Positions 27,745 to 36,525 of a DNA stretch of 64,000 bases are shown here, piece after piece. Position 1 is the stretch's first letter; each line of letters begins with the position of its first letter. The position numbers and the translations under genes were made by a program. This DNA is from Pseudomonas sp. dw_612 (GTDB lineage Bacteria > Pseudomonadota > Gammaproteobacteria > Pseudomonadales > Pseudomonadaceae): assembly GCF_018449725.1 (NCBI RefSeq), contig NZ_JAAVVC010000003.1:452076-516075 (forward strand), given 5' to 3'. Under the pieces are notes generated by a model. The model was not told where the DNA came from, searched no databases, and saw nothing but the letters and a program-made list of their open reading frames with translations.

Positions 27745-28710
27745 ATGCAAAAAACCGTCGCCATTGTGGTGTTTTCCGGCGTGCAGTCCCTGGACGTCAC
27801 CGGTCCCATGGATGTGTTCGCCGAGGCCAATCGTTTTCTCGCGCCGCAGGATCACTATCGGCTGGAAGTGATCGGTGTCGAGCGCGGGGTGATGCCGTGT
27901 TCCAACGGTTTGTCATTGAATGCGCATCGGCATTTCAGCGAAGCGCTGGAGGCGTTTGACTTGCTGCTGGTGGCCGGCGGGCCGCAGTTGCCGTTCATGA
28001 ATTTCGGCGCGACGTTCGACGCCTGGCTGCGGGATGCTTGCGCGCGGGCGCAGCGCTTTGGGTCGATCTGTAATGGCGCGTTCATGCTGGCCCGGGCGGG
28101 GTTGCTGGAAGGGCGGACCGTGACCACCCATTGGGGCGATGCGGTGGCATTGGCCGCGTTATGTCCGTCGACTCAGGTCGAGGCCGATCGTTTGTACGTG
28201 CAGGACGGCGAGCTCTACACCTCGGCCGGGGTTACGGCGGGGATCGATTTGTCGCTGTATTTGCTGGGGCGCGATCACGGCCCGGAAGTCGCGCTCAGCG
28301 TCGCCAAACGTTTGGTGGTGTTTACCCAGCGTTCGGGCGGGCAATCGCAGTTCAGCCCGTTCCTCACGCCCCACGCCGAACCGACCTCGGCGGTGGCGCT
28401 GGTGCAGCTCTACGTGCTCGCCAACCTCACCGGCGACTTGACCCTCGCCGACCTGGCCAACGCCGCCAACATGAGCGCGCGCAACTTTTCCCGGGTGTTC
28501 GCCAAGGAAGCCAAAGTCACCCCGGCGGAATTCGTCGAGCGGGCGCGGGTGGATGCGGCGCGGGTGCTGCTGGAAAGCACCCGTTCACCGTTGAAGACCG
28601 TGGCGTATCAGTGCGGGTTTCGCGATGCCCAGCACATGCGCAGCGTGTTCAACCGCCGGCTGGGCGTGACGCCGCAGCAGTTCAGGCTGAACTTCACTGC
28701 GATGGTGTGA
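27745..28710 (+). CDS. GlxA-family (DJ-1/PfpI + AraC) transcriptional regulator
   Basis: 321 residues from MQKTVAIVVFSGVQSLDVTG. Residues ~1-170 form a DJ-1/PfpI amidase-like domain with nucleophile-elbow region SICNGAFMLARAGLLEGRTV (Cys present). Residues ~215-318 are a two-helix-turn-helix AraC domain (TLADLANAANMSARNFSRVF, TVAYQCGFRDAQHMRSVFNR). The fold is used in regulators such as ArgR/GbdR/CdhR that sense amino-acid or quaternary-amine metabolites. Ligand unknown. The ribosome site is weak (AGAGGCG). Longer upstream in-frame starts read through the inverted repeat and are rejected. Confidence 0.9.
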   Translation: MQKTVAIVVFSGVQSLDVTGPMDVFAEANRFLAPQDHYRLEVIGVERGVMPCSNGLSLNAHRHFSEALEAFDLLLVAGGPQLPFMNFGATFDAWLRDACARAQRFGSICNGAFMLARAGLLEGRTVTTHWGDAVALAALCPSTQVEADRLYVQDGELYTSAGVTAGIDLSLYLLGRDHGPEVALSVAKRLVVFTQRSGGQSQFSPFLTPHAEPTSAVALVQLYVLANLTGDLTLADLANAANMSARNFSRVFAKEAKVTPAEFVERARVDAARVLLESTRSPLKTVAYQCGFRDAQHMRSVFNRRLGVTPQQFRLNFTAMV

Positions 28711-28746
28711 GCAACCGTGGACCTTGTGGAAGGACTGCAAATCCAT

Positions 28747-28838
28747 TGTGGGAGCGGGCTTGCTCGCGAAGAGGCCGTGTCAGTCGATAGAGATATCGAC
28801 TGACTGACCGCATTCGCGAGCAAGCCCGCTCCCACAGG
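28747..28838. repeat. REP pair (REPIN)
   Basis: Inverted main-type REP copies with an inner CAGTCGATA/TATCGACTG pairing, between convergent genes. Confidence 0.9.
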
Positions 28839-28847
28839 GACTGTGTT

Positions 28848-29189
28848 TCAACCTTTCAAAGAGTCATACGCCTCCAGCGTACGCAGCGAGTAGATGTACG
28901 CCGCGCCAGCATTCAGCGAAATCGCGGTGGCCAAGGTCGCGGCCACTTCTTCACGACTCGCCCCAGCCTTGATCGCCGCGTCGGTGTGCGCTGCGATACA
29001 ACCATCGCAACGGGTGGTAATCGCCACCGCGATGGAAATCAGTTCGCGGGTCTTGGCATCCAGCACCTCATTTTCCGCAGCGGCTTCGCCGAGGGCCATG
29101 TAGGCCTTGACCATTTTCGGGTTGCTCTTGCCCAGTGCGCCAAAGGCTTTCTGGATGGTGGGCAGCAGTTCGGACCAGTTATTGAACAT
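28848..29189 (-). CDS. Carboxymuconolactone decarboxylase / AhpD-like protein
   Basis: 113 residues from MFNNWSELLPTIQKAFGALG with AGGAG upstream; the longer frame crosses the shared promoter and is rejected. The AhpD-type redox motif C61-D-G-C64 with H68 (TTRCDGCIAAHTDAA) is intact, so peroxidase or disulfide reductase activity is likelier than lactone decarboxylation. Divergent from an AraC regulator with three direct repeats between them. Confidence 0.92.
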   Translation of the reverse strand: MFNNWSELLPTIQKAFGALGKSNPKMVKAYMALGEAAAENEVLDAKTRELISIAVAITTRCDGCIAAHTDAAIKAGASREEVAATLATAISLNAGAAYIYSLRTLEAYDSLKG

Positions 29190-29223
29190 TGCATTAACTC
29201 CTGAGCGGGTTGGGTGTACTGTT

Positions 29224-29298
29224 TCGACACGCTCAGTTTTGCCCTTTGGCGCGGTTCGGGTTTGTTCGATCCGCTCAGTCATTTCCTCGATGCGCTCA
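29224..29298. promoter_or_regulatory. Three phased direct repeats, candidate AraC operator
   Basis: TCGACACGCTCA (29224-29235), TCGATCCGCTCA (29266-29277) and TCGATGCGCTCA (29287-29298) follow the consensus TCGAYNCGCTCA. Start-to-start spacing is 42 and 21 bases, four and two DNA turns, so all lie on one helix face. The last copy ends one base before the AraC start codon. Confidence 0.7.
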
Positions 29299-29299
29299 A

Positions 29300-30205
29300 A
29301 TGAATCCGATCGATAAACTCATTACCCTGGCCAACGTTCGCGGCAGCCTGGACTTGCGCTGCCAGTTCCAGGGCGACTGGGCGCTGGCCCACGAGCAACA
29401 GGCGTTGGGGATCGCGCCTTATCACATTGTGTTGGCCGGCGAGTGCCGTGTGGAACTCCCCGACGGCCAGCGCCTGCCCATGCGTGCCGGCGATATCCTG
29501 CTGCTGCCCGGCGGCACGCCCCACGTGATCCACAGTCCTGGAAAAACCGTCGCGCCCTCAGCGCAGAAGATCATCCGCGGGGGCGCTTTGCCGGTGCATC
29601 GCATCGGCGGTGCGAGCCCTGATTTGGATATGCTCTGCGGCAATTTTCATTACAACCGCGCCTCGCTGCTGTTTGCTTCGCTGCCGCACTACCTGGTGAT
29701 CCCCAGCGGTGCGCTGCCGGCCAACGGGCCGTTGCCGGCGTTGGTCGCGGTGTTGCGCGGTGAGGCGGAGGGCAATCAGGCCGGGGCGAAGTTCTTGCTC
29801 GACGCGTTGTCCCAGGCGTTGTTCACCCTGATGCTGCGGGCACATCTGGCCACACTGGGCCCGGCAAGTGGCACCCTGGCGCTGCTCGGCGACAAACGCC
29901 TGGGCCGTGCCTGGCAAGCGATGCTGGCCGATCCGGCCCATGAGTGGACCATCGAAAGCCTGGCCGAAACGGCAAGCATGTCCCGAGCGACCTTCATGCG
30001 CGCGTTTGTGAAAGTGGCCGGGGTATCGCCGTGGGTGTTGCTGACACAGGTGCGGATGGAGTTGGCGTTCAGTCTGCTGAGCCAGTCACATTTGGGCTTG
30101 AGCGATATTGCGTTGCAGGTGGGGTATCAATCACAAGCGGCGTTCAGCAAGAAATTCAAGGAGATTTATGGGGAGGCGCCGGGGCGGGTGCGGCGGGGCA
30201 TATGA
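29300..30205 (+). CDS. AraC-family regulator with cupin sensor domain
   Basis: 301 residues from MNPIDKLITLANVRGSLDLR; the in-frame upstream extension covers the operator repeats and is rejected. Residues ~10-190 are a cupin-type AraC-binding domain (LDLRCQFQGDWALAHEQQAL, GDILLLPGGTPHVIH). Residues ~200-300 hold two helix-turn-helix motifs (TIESLAETASMSRATFMRAF, SDIALQVGYQSQAAFSKKFK). No clear ribosome site precedes the ATG. It likely controls the divergent AhpD-like gene and itself; the inducer is unknown. Confidence 0.9.
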   Translation: MNPIDKLITLANVRGSLDLRCQFQGDWALAHEQQALGIAPYHIVLAGECRVELPDGQRLPMRAGDILLLPGGTPHVIHSPGKTVAPSAQKIIRGGALPVHRIGGASPDLDMLCGNFHYNRASLLFASLPHYLVIPSGALPANGPLPALVAVLRGEAEGNQAGAKFLLDALSQALFTLMLRAHLATLGPASGTLALLGDKRLGRAWQAMLADPAHEWTIESLAETASMSRATFMRAFVKVAGVSPWVLLTQVRMELAFSLLSQSHLGLSDIALQVGYQSQAAFSKKFKEIYGEAPGRVRRGI

Positions 30206-30215
30206 ATTTTTGAAG

Positions 30216-30283
30216 ATCAAAAGATCGCAGCCTGCGGTGGAATGCGATCCCCTGTAGGAGCTGCCGAAGGCTGCGATCTTTTG
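30216..30283. repeat. Inverted repeat, AAAGATCGCAGCC type
   Basis: ATCAAAAGATCGCAGCCTGC mirrors GGCTGCGATCTTTTGA; same family as 54217-54325. Sits between convergent genes and could terminate both. Confidence 0.82.
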
Positions 30284-30286
30284 ACT

Positions 30287-32698
30287 TTAGGGCGCAGCCC
30301 GCGCCGGCAACAACTTCAACGTACTCCGCGTATTGGCCGTCACTTCTTCATCACTGAAATGCGCCTGCAAATAAACCCCTTCCACATACGCCTCAGCCTG
30401 GTCGTCATAGTGACTGTCGAACGGCACGCCACTCTGGCCGACCGGGTTGATGGTCAGGCTGTGGGCCGGGTCGGCGAAGTCGATCAGCCGTCGGGTCGAC
30501 GGACCATAAGTCACCGGCCACGGCGCCGGGCCGATCCGGGCCGAGAGGTTGTTCGGTACTTCGTGGGTGCCGGGCGCATCGAATGGGCCCACGTTGAAAA
30601 TCCGGTCCAACGGCTTCTGCACCCCCAGCGGATGACCGTGAGTCAGCGTATGCACCTTGCCCCACTGCCATTGCGCGAAATCAGTACCGAGGACGGTCTT
30701 GAGGTGCGCGATGCTCGCCTGCCACGCCACCTTCACCGTGTCGGCACGGGTTTCCTTGGCCGGGGTGTTGCGGTTGTCCCACCACGGCGAATCGGCGCTG
30801 GCGGCCAGGCGCGGCAGCGCGGCGTCGATCACCCGGGTCGAGAGCAAGGTGTCAAAAAAGTCATTGCCCAACTCATCGCGCATCGTCGCGTCGGTCAGGT
30901 TGAACAGGAACTGGTTGAACACCGTGGCGCTGATGGAGCTGAGCGGGTAGTCGCCTTGCCACTGGGCCAGTTGTTCCACCAGTTTGCGTTCGGCCGGATC
31001 GCTCACTACTTCACGCAATACCGGTAGCAATGGCGCCAGCAAACGCGGGCCGTAGGCGGTGGTGGTGCCCAGTTGCAGCTTCTGGTTGGCCTCGTTGCTC
31101 CACTTCACGTTCTTGTCGCTGAGCTGGCGATTGAGCTGCTGACCGCGATCAGCGAGGTTGTAGTAACCGGGAATCTCCATGCCGGTCGGCGAAACCGGCT
31201 GGAAGTTGGCCGAGACGATATAGCCCCGCGACGGGTTCTCTTCCTGGGGGTTGGCGCTGAACGGGTAGAAGCCTTCCTTGTCCGCCTGATTGCTGCTGCC
31301 GTCGAGAATGAAGCCAGGTTTCACTCCGGCCGGACGCTTGGGCAGCAGGGCCGAGGCCCACCAGCCAATATCGCCCTTGGCATTGGCATAAACGATGTTC
31401 AACCCCGGCGCCTGCACCTTGGCCGCCGCTGCGCGGGCCTTGGCCAGGGTGTCGGCGCGGTTGAGCTGATAGAAGCCTTCGAGAATCGGATTCGGTGTTT
31501 CGAGAAACGCCCACCACATGGCGACTGGGGTCTTGCCGGCAGCGGTGCCGAGCGCGTCGTTGATGATCGGGCCGTGGGGCGACTGGCGCAGGATCAGCGT
31601 GACCGGCGGCTGGCCCTTCACGGCGATCTGCTGCTCGGTGTTGAGCATGTCCACCCATTTGCCGCGATACCAGACCTGGTTCGGATTGTCCGGGTTGACC
31701 TTCTCGGCGATCAGGTCCAGGTCGTCGTTCTGGAACATGGTCAGGCTCCAGCCGAAATCCAGGTTGTGGCCAAGAAAGGCAAACGGCACCAGCGCCTGAT
31801 GGTGACCGTACAACTCGAAACCCGGGGCCGACAGTTGCGCCTCGTACCACACCGACGGCACCGAGAAGCGAATGTGCGGATCACCAGCCAGCAACGGCTT
31901 GCCGCTTTTGCTGCGGTTGCCCGAGATGGCCCAGGCGTTGCTGCCTTCGAACTGTGGCAAGCCATTGTCGGCCAGGGCTTGTTCGCTGAGGCGGGCGAGG
32001 GCGTTCAGGTCTTGCCAGTCGCCGGCGGTCAGGGCCGGGCCGGGCTTTGGGTGTCCCTTGGCGAGTACGCCTTTGGGCTGCCAGTCGAGGTCGAAGATGT
32101 TCAGGTAGTCGGGGCCGAGCTGATCGCGCACATAGGTCAGCAACGGTTCGGTGCGAAACGCCGCGGCAAAACTGTAGGCCATGTAGCCGGCGACGCTGAT
32201 GCTGTCTTCAGCGGTGAAGGTGCGCTTGTGGATGCCCAGCACGTCGAACTCGATGGGCGCGGCGTGGGTGTCCTGATATTGGTTGATCCCGTCCAGGTAG
32301 GCTTGCAGGGCCTTCCACGCCGGTGACTGGCGATCAAGGGCGGCCACATAACTTTCGGCGCGCTCGCGGATGCGCAGACTGCGGAACAGTTTGTCGGTGT
32401 CCACCAGTTTCGGCCCGAGGATTTCCGCCAGTTCGCCACGGGCGAGGCGACGCATGGCTTCCATCTGGAACAAACGGTCCTGGGCGTGCACGTAGCCGAG
32501 GGCGCGGTAGAGATCGGTTTCGTTTTCGGCACGGATATGCGGCACGCCGCGCTCGTCGTAGCGCACGGTCACCGAACCTTGCAGGTGTTGCAGCTCCACC
32601 TGGCCCTGGCGCGTCGGCTGCTTGCTGTAGACATACCCGCCAACCCCGATGGCGAGCACGACGATCAGCAGGGCAAGTACGGTCAGGACGCGTTTCAT
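30287..32698 (-). CDS. hacB: Penicillin-acylase-family enzyme, HacB-like AHL acylase
   Basis: 803 residues, Ntn-hydrolase of family S45. Signal/anchor helix MKRVLTVLALLIVVLAIGVG. The alpha region has VRYDERGVPHIRAENETDLY. The self-processing site is FEGSNAWAIS: Ser253 becomes the N-terminal nucleophile of the beta subunit. Downstream HIRFSVPSVWYEAQLSAPGF and NPRLP-like catalytic Asn/Arg segments are present. In P. aeruginosa the gene right after spuH (PA0305) is HacB, an acyl-homoserine-lactone acylase, and this gene follows spuH after a four-gene insertion, so orthology is likely. It would degrade quorum signals in the periplasm; substrate length is not predictable. GGAG ribosome site. Confidence 0.85.
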   Translation of the reverse strand: MKRVLTVLALLIVVLAIGVGGYVYSKQPTRQGQVELQHLQGSVTVRYDERGVPHIRAENETDLYRALGYVHAQDRLFQMEAMRRLARGELAEILGPKLVDTDKLFRSLRIRERAESYVAALDRQSPAWKALQAYLDGINQYQDTHAAPIEFDVLGIHKRTFTAEDSISVAGYMAYSFAAAFRTEPLLTYVRDQLGPDYLNIFDLDWQPKGVLAKGHPKPGPALTAGDWQDLNALARLSEQALADNGLPQFEGSNAWAISGNRSKSGKPLLAGDPHIRFSVPSVWYEAQLSAPGFELYGHHQALVPFAFLGHNLDFGWSLTMFQNDDLDLIAEKVNPDNPNQVWYRGKWVDMLNTEQQIAVKGQPPVTLILRQSPHGPIINDALGTAAGKTPVAMWWAFLETPNPILEGFYQLNRADTLAKARAAAAKVQAPGLNIVYANAKGDIGWWASALLPKRPAGVKPGFILDGSSNQADKEGFYPFSANPQEENPSRGYIVSANFQPVSPTGMEIPGYYNLADRGQQLNRQLSDKNVKWSNEANQKLQLGTTTAYGPRLLAPLLPVLREVVSDPAERKLVEQLAQWQGDYPLSSISATVFNQFLFNLTDATMRDELGNDFFDTLLSTRVIDAALPRLAASADSPWWDNRNTPAKETRADTVKVAWQASIAHLKTVLGTDFAQWQWGKVHTLTHGHPLGVQKPLDRIFNVGPFDAPGTHEVPNNLSARIGPAPWPVTYGPSTRRLIDFADPAHSLTINPVGQSGVPFDSHYDDQAEAYVEGVYLQAHFSDEEVTANTRSTLKLLPARAAP

Positions 32699-32801
32699 GG
32701 TGACTCCTTGTTCTTCTTCGATTGCCGCCCGTGTGGGCTGCAAACATGTAGCACAGACCTCCTGTGCCGGGCACTGCCGTCCTCGAATAGTCCGGAATGC
32801 C

Positions 32802-33380
32802 TTACTTCACTTCCATCGGCCACGGGCAGTAGCAACCCACCGCCAGCGTATGGGTGGCGCTGACTGCGCGGCCTTCGTTCAGGGCTTGCAGGATCGGCTC
32901 GATAAAGCTGTTGCTCGAATTGCAGGTCAGGCCTTCGCTGTACGGCCCGAAATACGCAAGCTTGCCGGCGCGGTCCCAGATCGCTACCGCCGGGCTGGCG
33001 GGAATCTGCTCGGAGCCGGGCAGCACGGTGATGGTTTTCAGGCTGCTCAAAGTGCTGGGCAACTGGCCGTGGCTGCCGGGTTTTTGTACCGCATAAAACT
33101 CGACGCCTTGCGGTACATAGTGCTCGACCAGTTCGGTGAGGTGCTGTTGATTGCCGACGTTGCACGGGCAGGCCGGGTCCCAGAAATGCACGAGGCGGAT
33201 GGCGCCGGGGCCGGCGAGGTCGTCGGGCAGGCGCAGCGGATCGCCGGAAAACACCGCCGTGTGTTCGCTGAACGCCCGCAGGTAGCGACCCTGAAACCAG
33301 TCGTAAGCCGCCCACAATACGCCGGCGCACACGAGGGCGAGCAGGCTGGCAAGCAGTGTGGTGCGGTAGGCCGAACGCAT
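32802..33380 (-). CDS. Membrane-anchored thioredoxin-like protein
   Basis: 192 residues from MRSAYRTTLLASLLALVCAG, an N-terminal anchor with a short cytoplasmic side. A thioredoxin-like core follows (AIRLVHFWDPACPCNVGNQQ), with a CPC motif in place of CxxC, and later SPAVAIWDRAGKLAYFGPYS. Two further Cys pairs occur (GLTCNSS, GCYCPW). It is the DUF6436-like type found in gamma-proteobacteria; no function is established. The TTG three codons upstream is a possible alternative start. It lies 104 bases upstream of hacB on the same strand, so it may be co-transcribed. Confidence 0.82.
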   Translation of the reverse strand: MRSAYRTTLLASLLALVCAGVLWAAYDWFQGRYLRAFSEHTAVFSGDPLRLPDDLAGPGAIRLVHFWDPACPCNVGNQQHLTELVEHYVPQGVEFYAVQKPGSHGQLPSTLSSLKTITVLPGSEQIPASPAVAIWDRAGKLAYFGPYSEGLTCNSSNSFIEPILQALNEGRAVSATHTLAVGCYCPWPMEVK

Positions 33381-33476
33381 GGGTTTCAATCCTCGAAGGT
33401 CGCCCAGCTTGCCATGCTTGCCGCGACAGATGAATATCGCAGGCCTATAAAGTCCGTTTCACGTTCTGGAATAACC

Positions 33477-34424
33477 ATGCCTGCCACTTTCGACCCCGAT
33501 CATTTGCGCGCCAGCCTGCGGCCATTGGCTCAGTGGCAGCCGTTGTCGACGGAGGGCCTGGCCTATCAGCAGTTCTATGGACTGGATTTCCCCGGACGCA
33601 CGTTGCGCCATGGTCTGGGGCGTTTTCAGGTGGATGGTTATGAGGTGGTCAGCCAGGTCTGGTGGCCGGAGCGGGCGAAGGCGACGCTGTTTCTGTTTCA
33701 CGGTTTCTACGATCACACCGGGTTGTATCGGCATGTGATCGAGTGGGCGCTGGATCAGGGCTTCGTCGTGATCGCCTGCGATTTGCCGGGGCATGGGCTG
33801 TCCAGCGGCGAACGCGCGAGCATCAAGGATTTCGCCGAGTACCAAGACACCTTGCAAGGCTTGTTCACCGAGGCGCGGTCCCTGGATTTACCGCAGCCCT
33901 GGCACCTGAGCGGGCAGAGCACCGGCGGCGCGATTGTGATCGATCATGTGCTCAGCCAAGGGGCGGACAGTCCGGCCCAGGGGCAGGTGATCCTGTTGTC
34001 ACCGCTGATTCGACCACGGGCCTGGGGTTGGTCGCAGTTGAGTTATTACCTGCTCAAACCCTTCGTCAAAGGCATCGCCCGGCGCTTCAGCGAGAACTCC
34101 AACGACCCGGCGTTCCTGCCGTTCCTGCAGGCCGATCCGCTGCAACCGTTGCGTTTGCCTACGGCGTGGGTGGGGGCGTTGGGGCGCTGGATCAAACGCA
34201 TTGAGGCGGCGAAGAACAGTCCGCGACGGCCGCTGATCGTGCAGGGGCAGGCGGACATGACGGTGGATTGGGAGCACAACCTTGAGGTGTTGAAGGCCAA
34301 GTTTGATCGGCCGCAGGTGTTGATGTTGCCGCAGGCGCGTCATCATTTGGCGAATGAGACGGTGGCGTTGCGGGAGGAGTATTTCGGGTTTTTGAGCAAG
34401 CGGATCAAAGGCCGGAATCTTTAG
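33477..34424 (+). CDS. Alpha/beta hydrolase, lysophospholipase-like
   Basis: 315 residues from MPATFDPDHLRASLRPLAQW. Monoglyceride-lipase/PldB type: HG oxyanion loop FLFHGFYDHTG, nucleophile elbow LSGQSTGG with Ser148, acid Asp in QGQADMTVDWEHN and catalytic His in LPQARHHLANE. No signal peptide, so cytoplasmic. The reading frame opens far upstream but runs through the opposite-strand gene, so the ATG after ATAACC is chosen; the ribosome site is weak. Confidence 0.88.
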   Translation: MPATFDPDHLRASLRPLAQWQPLSTEGLAYQQFYGLDFPGRTLRHGLGRFQVDGYEVVSQVWWPERAKATLFLFHGFYDHTGLYRHVIEWALDQGFVVIACDLPGHGLSSGERASIKDFAEYQDTLQGLFTEARSLDLPQPWHLSGQSTGGAIVIDHVLSQGADSPAQGQVILLSPLIRPRAWGWSQLSYYLLKPFVKGIARRFSENSNDPAFLPFLQADPLQPLRLPTAWVGALGRWIKRIEAAKNSPRRPLIVQGQADMTVDWEHNLEVLKAKFDRPQVLMLPQARHHLANETVALREEYFGFLSKRIKGRNL

Positions 34425-34435
34425 CGCCTGTAAGG

Positions 34436-34518
34436 GCCTCTTCGCGGGCAAGCCCGCTCCCACATTGGATCTCGGGCGTTCACAAAACCCTGTGGGAGCG
34501 GGCTTGCTCGCGAAGGCG
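34436..34518. repeat. REP pair
   Basis: CTTCGCGGGCAAGCCCGCTC followed by the inverse TGTGGGAGCGGGCTTGCTCG; between convergent genes. Confidence 0.88.
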
Positions 34519-34537
34519 ATCTATCAGGCGCCAAAAA

Positions 34538-35290
34538 TCACTGGCTCGGGTTCGATGTATTTTGCCCCACCGCCAACCCCGCCCGAATCGCCGCCAGCGC
34601 TGCCTGGTAATACGCCTTGCCCTCATCCGACTCGGCAAACGTGGCGAATTCTTCCAGTTCGTTATCCGACAAGTCGCGATACACATACAGCAGCGTGTTG
34701 TTGAGGTCGGCGCCAATCTGGTCCATCAAGCGCTGGCGCTGACCGTTTAACATTCCGGGGGCCTGACCGCCACCGAGCAATCCGGGGATCATCGAGCTCA
34801 AGCTGTCCGCCGCGACACCGGCAATCGCCAGGGTCACTTCAGCGCCGGCCTCGCGAGCCGGCAACGCCTGGGCCAGGTGACCGATGATCAGCAGGCGGGT
34901 GTCGCTGGCTTCAATCTTGGGCAAGCCCTTGGCGTTTTTCGCCAGTTGATCGCGCCGGGTCGCCAGCAATTCGGCGGCGACGATTTTCTTGCCCAGTGGT
35001 GTTTGAAAGAACGCGAGGGCCGGTTTCGGGTCGGCGAGGGTCTTGCGCAGTTGCGCTTCGGCGCGCTGGTCCATGGCCTGGGGGGCGAAGCGCTGATTGC
35101 TGTTGTTGACCAGAGCTTGAAACACAGCGGGCGGCAGGCTGTTCTGGTAGCGCTGCTGAGCGGCAGAGAGGGCGTCGTTGAAATGCGCGCGTTGATCTGG
35201 CCAACCGGCGACCTTGTACAACTGGTCGTGGCCGTCTGCCCAAGCGGGCAAAACACAGAACATCAACAGTGAAAAAAGCAAACGGCGCAT
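34538..35290 (-). CDS. Secreted/periplasmic DUF2059-like protein
   Basis: 250 residues from MRRLLFSLLMFCVLPAWADG with AGGAG upstream; signal peptidase site after AWA. All-helical remainder. The last ~60 residues (MDQIGADLNNTLLYVYRDLS, then DNELEEFATFAESDEGKAYY) match the DUF2059 pattern of a helical pair near the C-terminus. No catalytic motif seen. Divergent from the 2OG oxygenase gene. Confidence 0.85.
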   Translation of the reverse strand: MRRLLFSLLMFCVLPAWADGHDQLYKVAGWPDQRAHFNDALSAAQQRYQNSLPPAVFQALVNNSNQRFAPQAMDQRAEAQLRKTLADPKPALAFFQTPLGKKIVAAELLATRRDQLAKNAKGLPKIEASDTRLLIIGHLAQALPAREAGAEVTLAIAGVAADSLSSMIPGLLGGGQAPGMLNGQRQRLMDQIGADLNNTLLYVYRDLSDNELEEFATFAESDEGKAYYQAALAAIRAGLAVGQNTSNPSQ

Positions 35291-35398
35291 AGGGACTCCT
35301 GTCGGCAGGCGACTATTCTCCGTGCGGTACAAGAACTTGTCGAGAATTCGTATCAGCCCGCTGCGCGGCTCTGTCGGATTTGCAGGCACAGGAATACT

Positions 35399-36031
35399 AT
35401 GCGCGCCATGCAAATACCCTCTGATCACCCGCTGCTGTTACGTATCGTCGACGACTTGGCCGAACGGGGCTGGTCGCAGCAGAATATTTTCCTGCCTCTG
35501 GATCTGACCCGGCAGTTGGCGGCTGAGTGCCGTAAACGTGCAACCGAGGGTGAATTGGCCCCGGCGGCGGTGGGGCGCGGGCCGACATCGGAGATTCGTG
35601 AAGGGATCCGGGGCGATCACATTCAGTGGCTCGAACCCGGTGAAACAGAGTCCTGCGACCGCTACCTGAGCTTGATGGACAGACTGCGCGAGGCCATGAA
35701 TCGCGGGTTGTTCCTCGGCCTGGAGGATTTCGAAAGCCACTTCGCCCTGTACCCGCCCGGTGCGTTCTACCTCAAGCACGTGGACCGTTTTCGCGACGAT
35801 GACCGGCGCATGGTCTCGGCGGTCATCTACCTCAACGACGCCTGGCTGCCCGAACACGGCGGCGACCTGCGCATGTACCTCAAGGACGGCGTCGAACACA
35901 ACGTGGTACCCACCGGAGGCTGCCTGGTGGTGTTCCTGTCGGGCGAAGTGCCCCACGAAGTCCTGCCCGCCACCCGGGATCGCCTGTCGTTGACCGGTTG
36001 GTTCCGCCGTCGCGGTAACGAGCCGTTCTGA
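35399..36031 (+). CDS. 2-oxoglutarate/Fe(II) prolyl hydroxylase
   Basis: 210 residues. The P4Hc double-stranded beta helix carries the Fe triad in YLKHVDRF (His and Asp) and VPHEVLP (His), with the 2OG-binding Arg in TRDRLSLTGWFRRR. It resembles the Pseudomonas PHD-type enzyme (PPHD), reported to hydroxylate a proline of elongation factor Tu; the position near serA is the same as PA0310 in PAO1 by memory. Two near starts (MRAM, MQIP) are possible. The DUF523 gene begins 3 bases after the stop, so they are co-transcribed. Confidence 0.88.
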   Translation: MRAMQIPSDHPLLLRIVDDLAERGWSQQNIFLPLDLTRQLAAECRKRATEGELAPAAVGRGPTSEIREGIRGDHIQWLEPGETESCDRYLSLMDRLREAMNRGLFLGLEDFESHFALYPPGAFYLKHVDRFRDDDRRMVSAVIYLNDAWLPEHGGDLRMYLKDGVEHNVVPTGGCLVVFLSGEVPHEVLPATRDRLSLTGWFRRRGNEPF

Positions 36032-36033
36032 TC

Positions 36034-36519
36034 ATGCAAAAGATTCTGGTGAGCCGCTGCCTGCTGGGCCATCGCGTACGTTACGACGGCGGGGCGAGTG
36101 GACCGTTTGATCTGTTGGACCAATGGCTCGCCGAGGGCCGGGTCGTGCCGTTGTGCCCGGAAGTCGCGGGTGGCTTGCCGACGCCAAGGGCGGCGGCGGA
36201 GATTCCGGGTGGGCAGGGTGGTGACGTGCTGGATGGGCAGGCGTCGGTGATCACCACCGAGGGCGAGGACGTCAGCGCGGAGTTTCTGTCGGGGGCTTAT
36301 CAGGCGTTGGAGTTGGTGCAGAAACACGGCATCCGGATTGCGGTCTTGAAGGCCAACAGCCCGTCGTGCGGGAATTTGCTGACGTATGACGGGAGCTTCA
36401 GTGGTGTGAAGATCAGCGGAGAAGGCGTGACGGCGGCGTTGCTCAAGCGCCACGGCGTTCAAGTGTTTAGTGAGCTGGAGTTGATTGAGGCGGCGCTGGC
36501 TTTGAGAGCTTTGAGCTGA
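36034..36519 (+). CDS. DUF523 (YbbK-type) protein
   Basis: 161 residues. Family hallmarks are VSRCLLGHRVRYDGGA at the start, VVPLCPEVAGGLPTPRAAAE, and LKANSPSCGN, giving three conserved Cys (residues 9, 47 and about 110) that could bind a metal or an Fe-S cluster, as in 2-thiouracil desulfidase TudS and relatives. It is directly downstream of the prolyl hydroxylase gene. Function not assigned. Confidence 0.9.
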   Translation: MQKILVSRCLLGHRVRYDGGASGPFDLLDQWLAEGRVVPLCPEVAGGLPTPRAAAEIPGGQGGDVLDGQASVITTEGEDVSAEFLSGAYQALELVQKHGIRIAVLKANSPSCGNLLTYDGSFSGVKISGEGVTAALLKRHGVQVFSELELIEAALALRALS

Positions 36520-36525
36520 TCCTGA

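Noticed and set aside
32649..33476. Upstream extension of the alpha/beta hydrolase frame
   Set aside because: Runs antisense through the thioredoxin-like gene; the family fold starts at the ATG at 33477.
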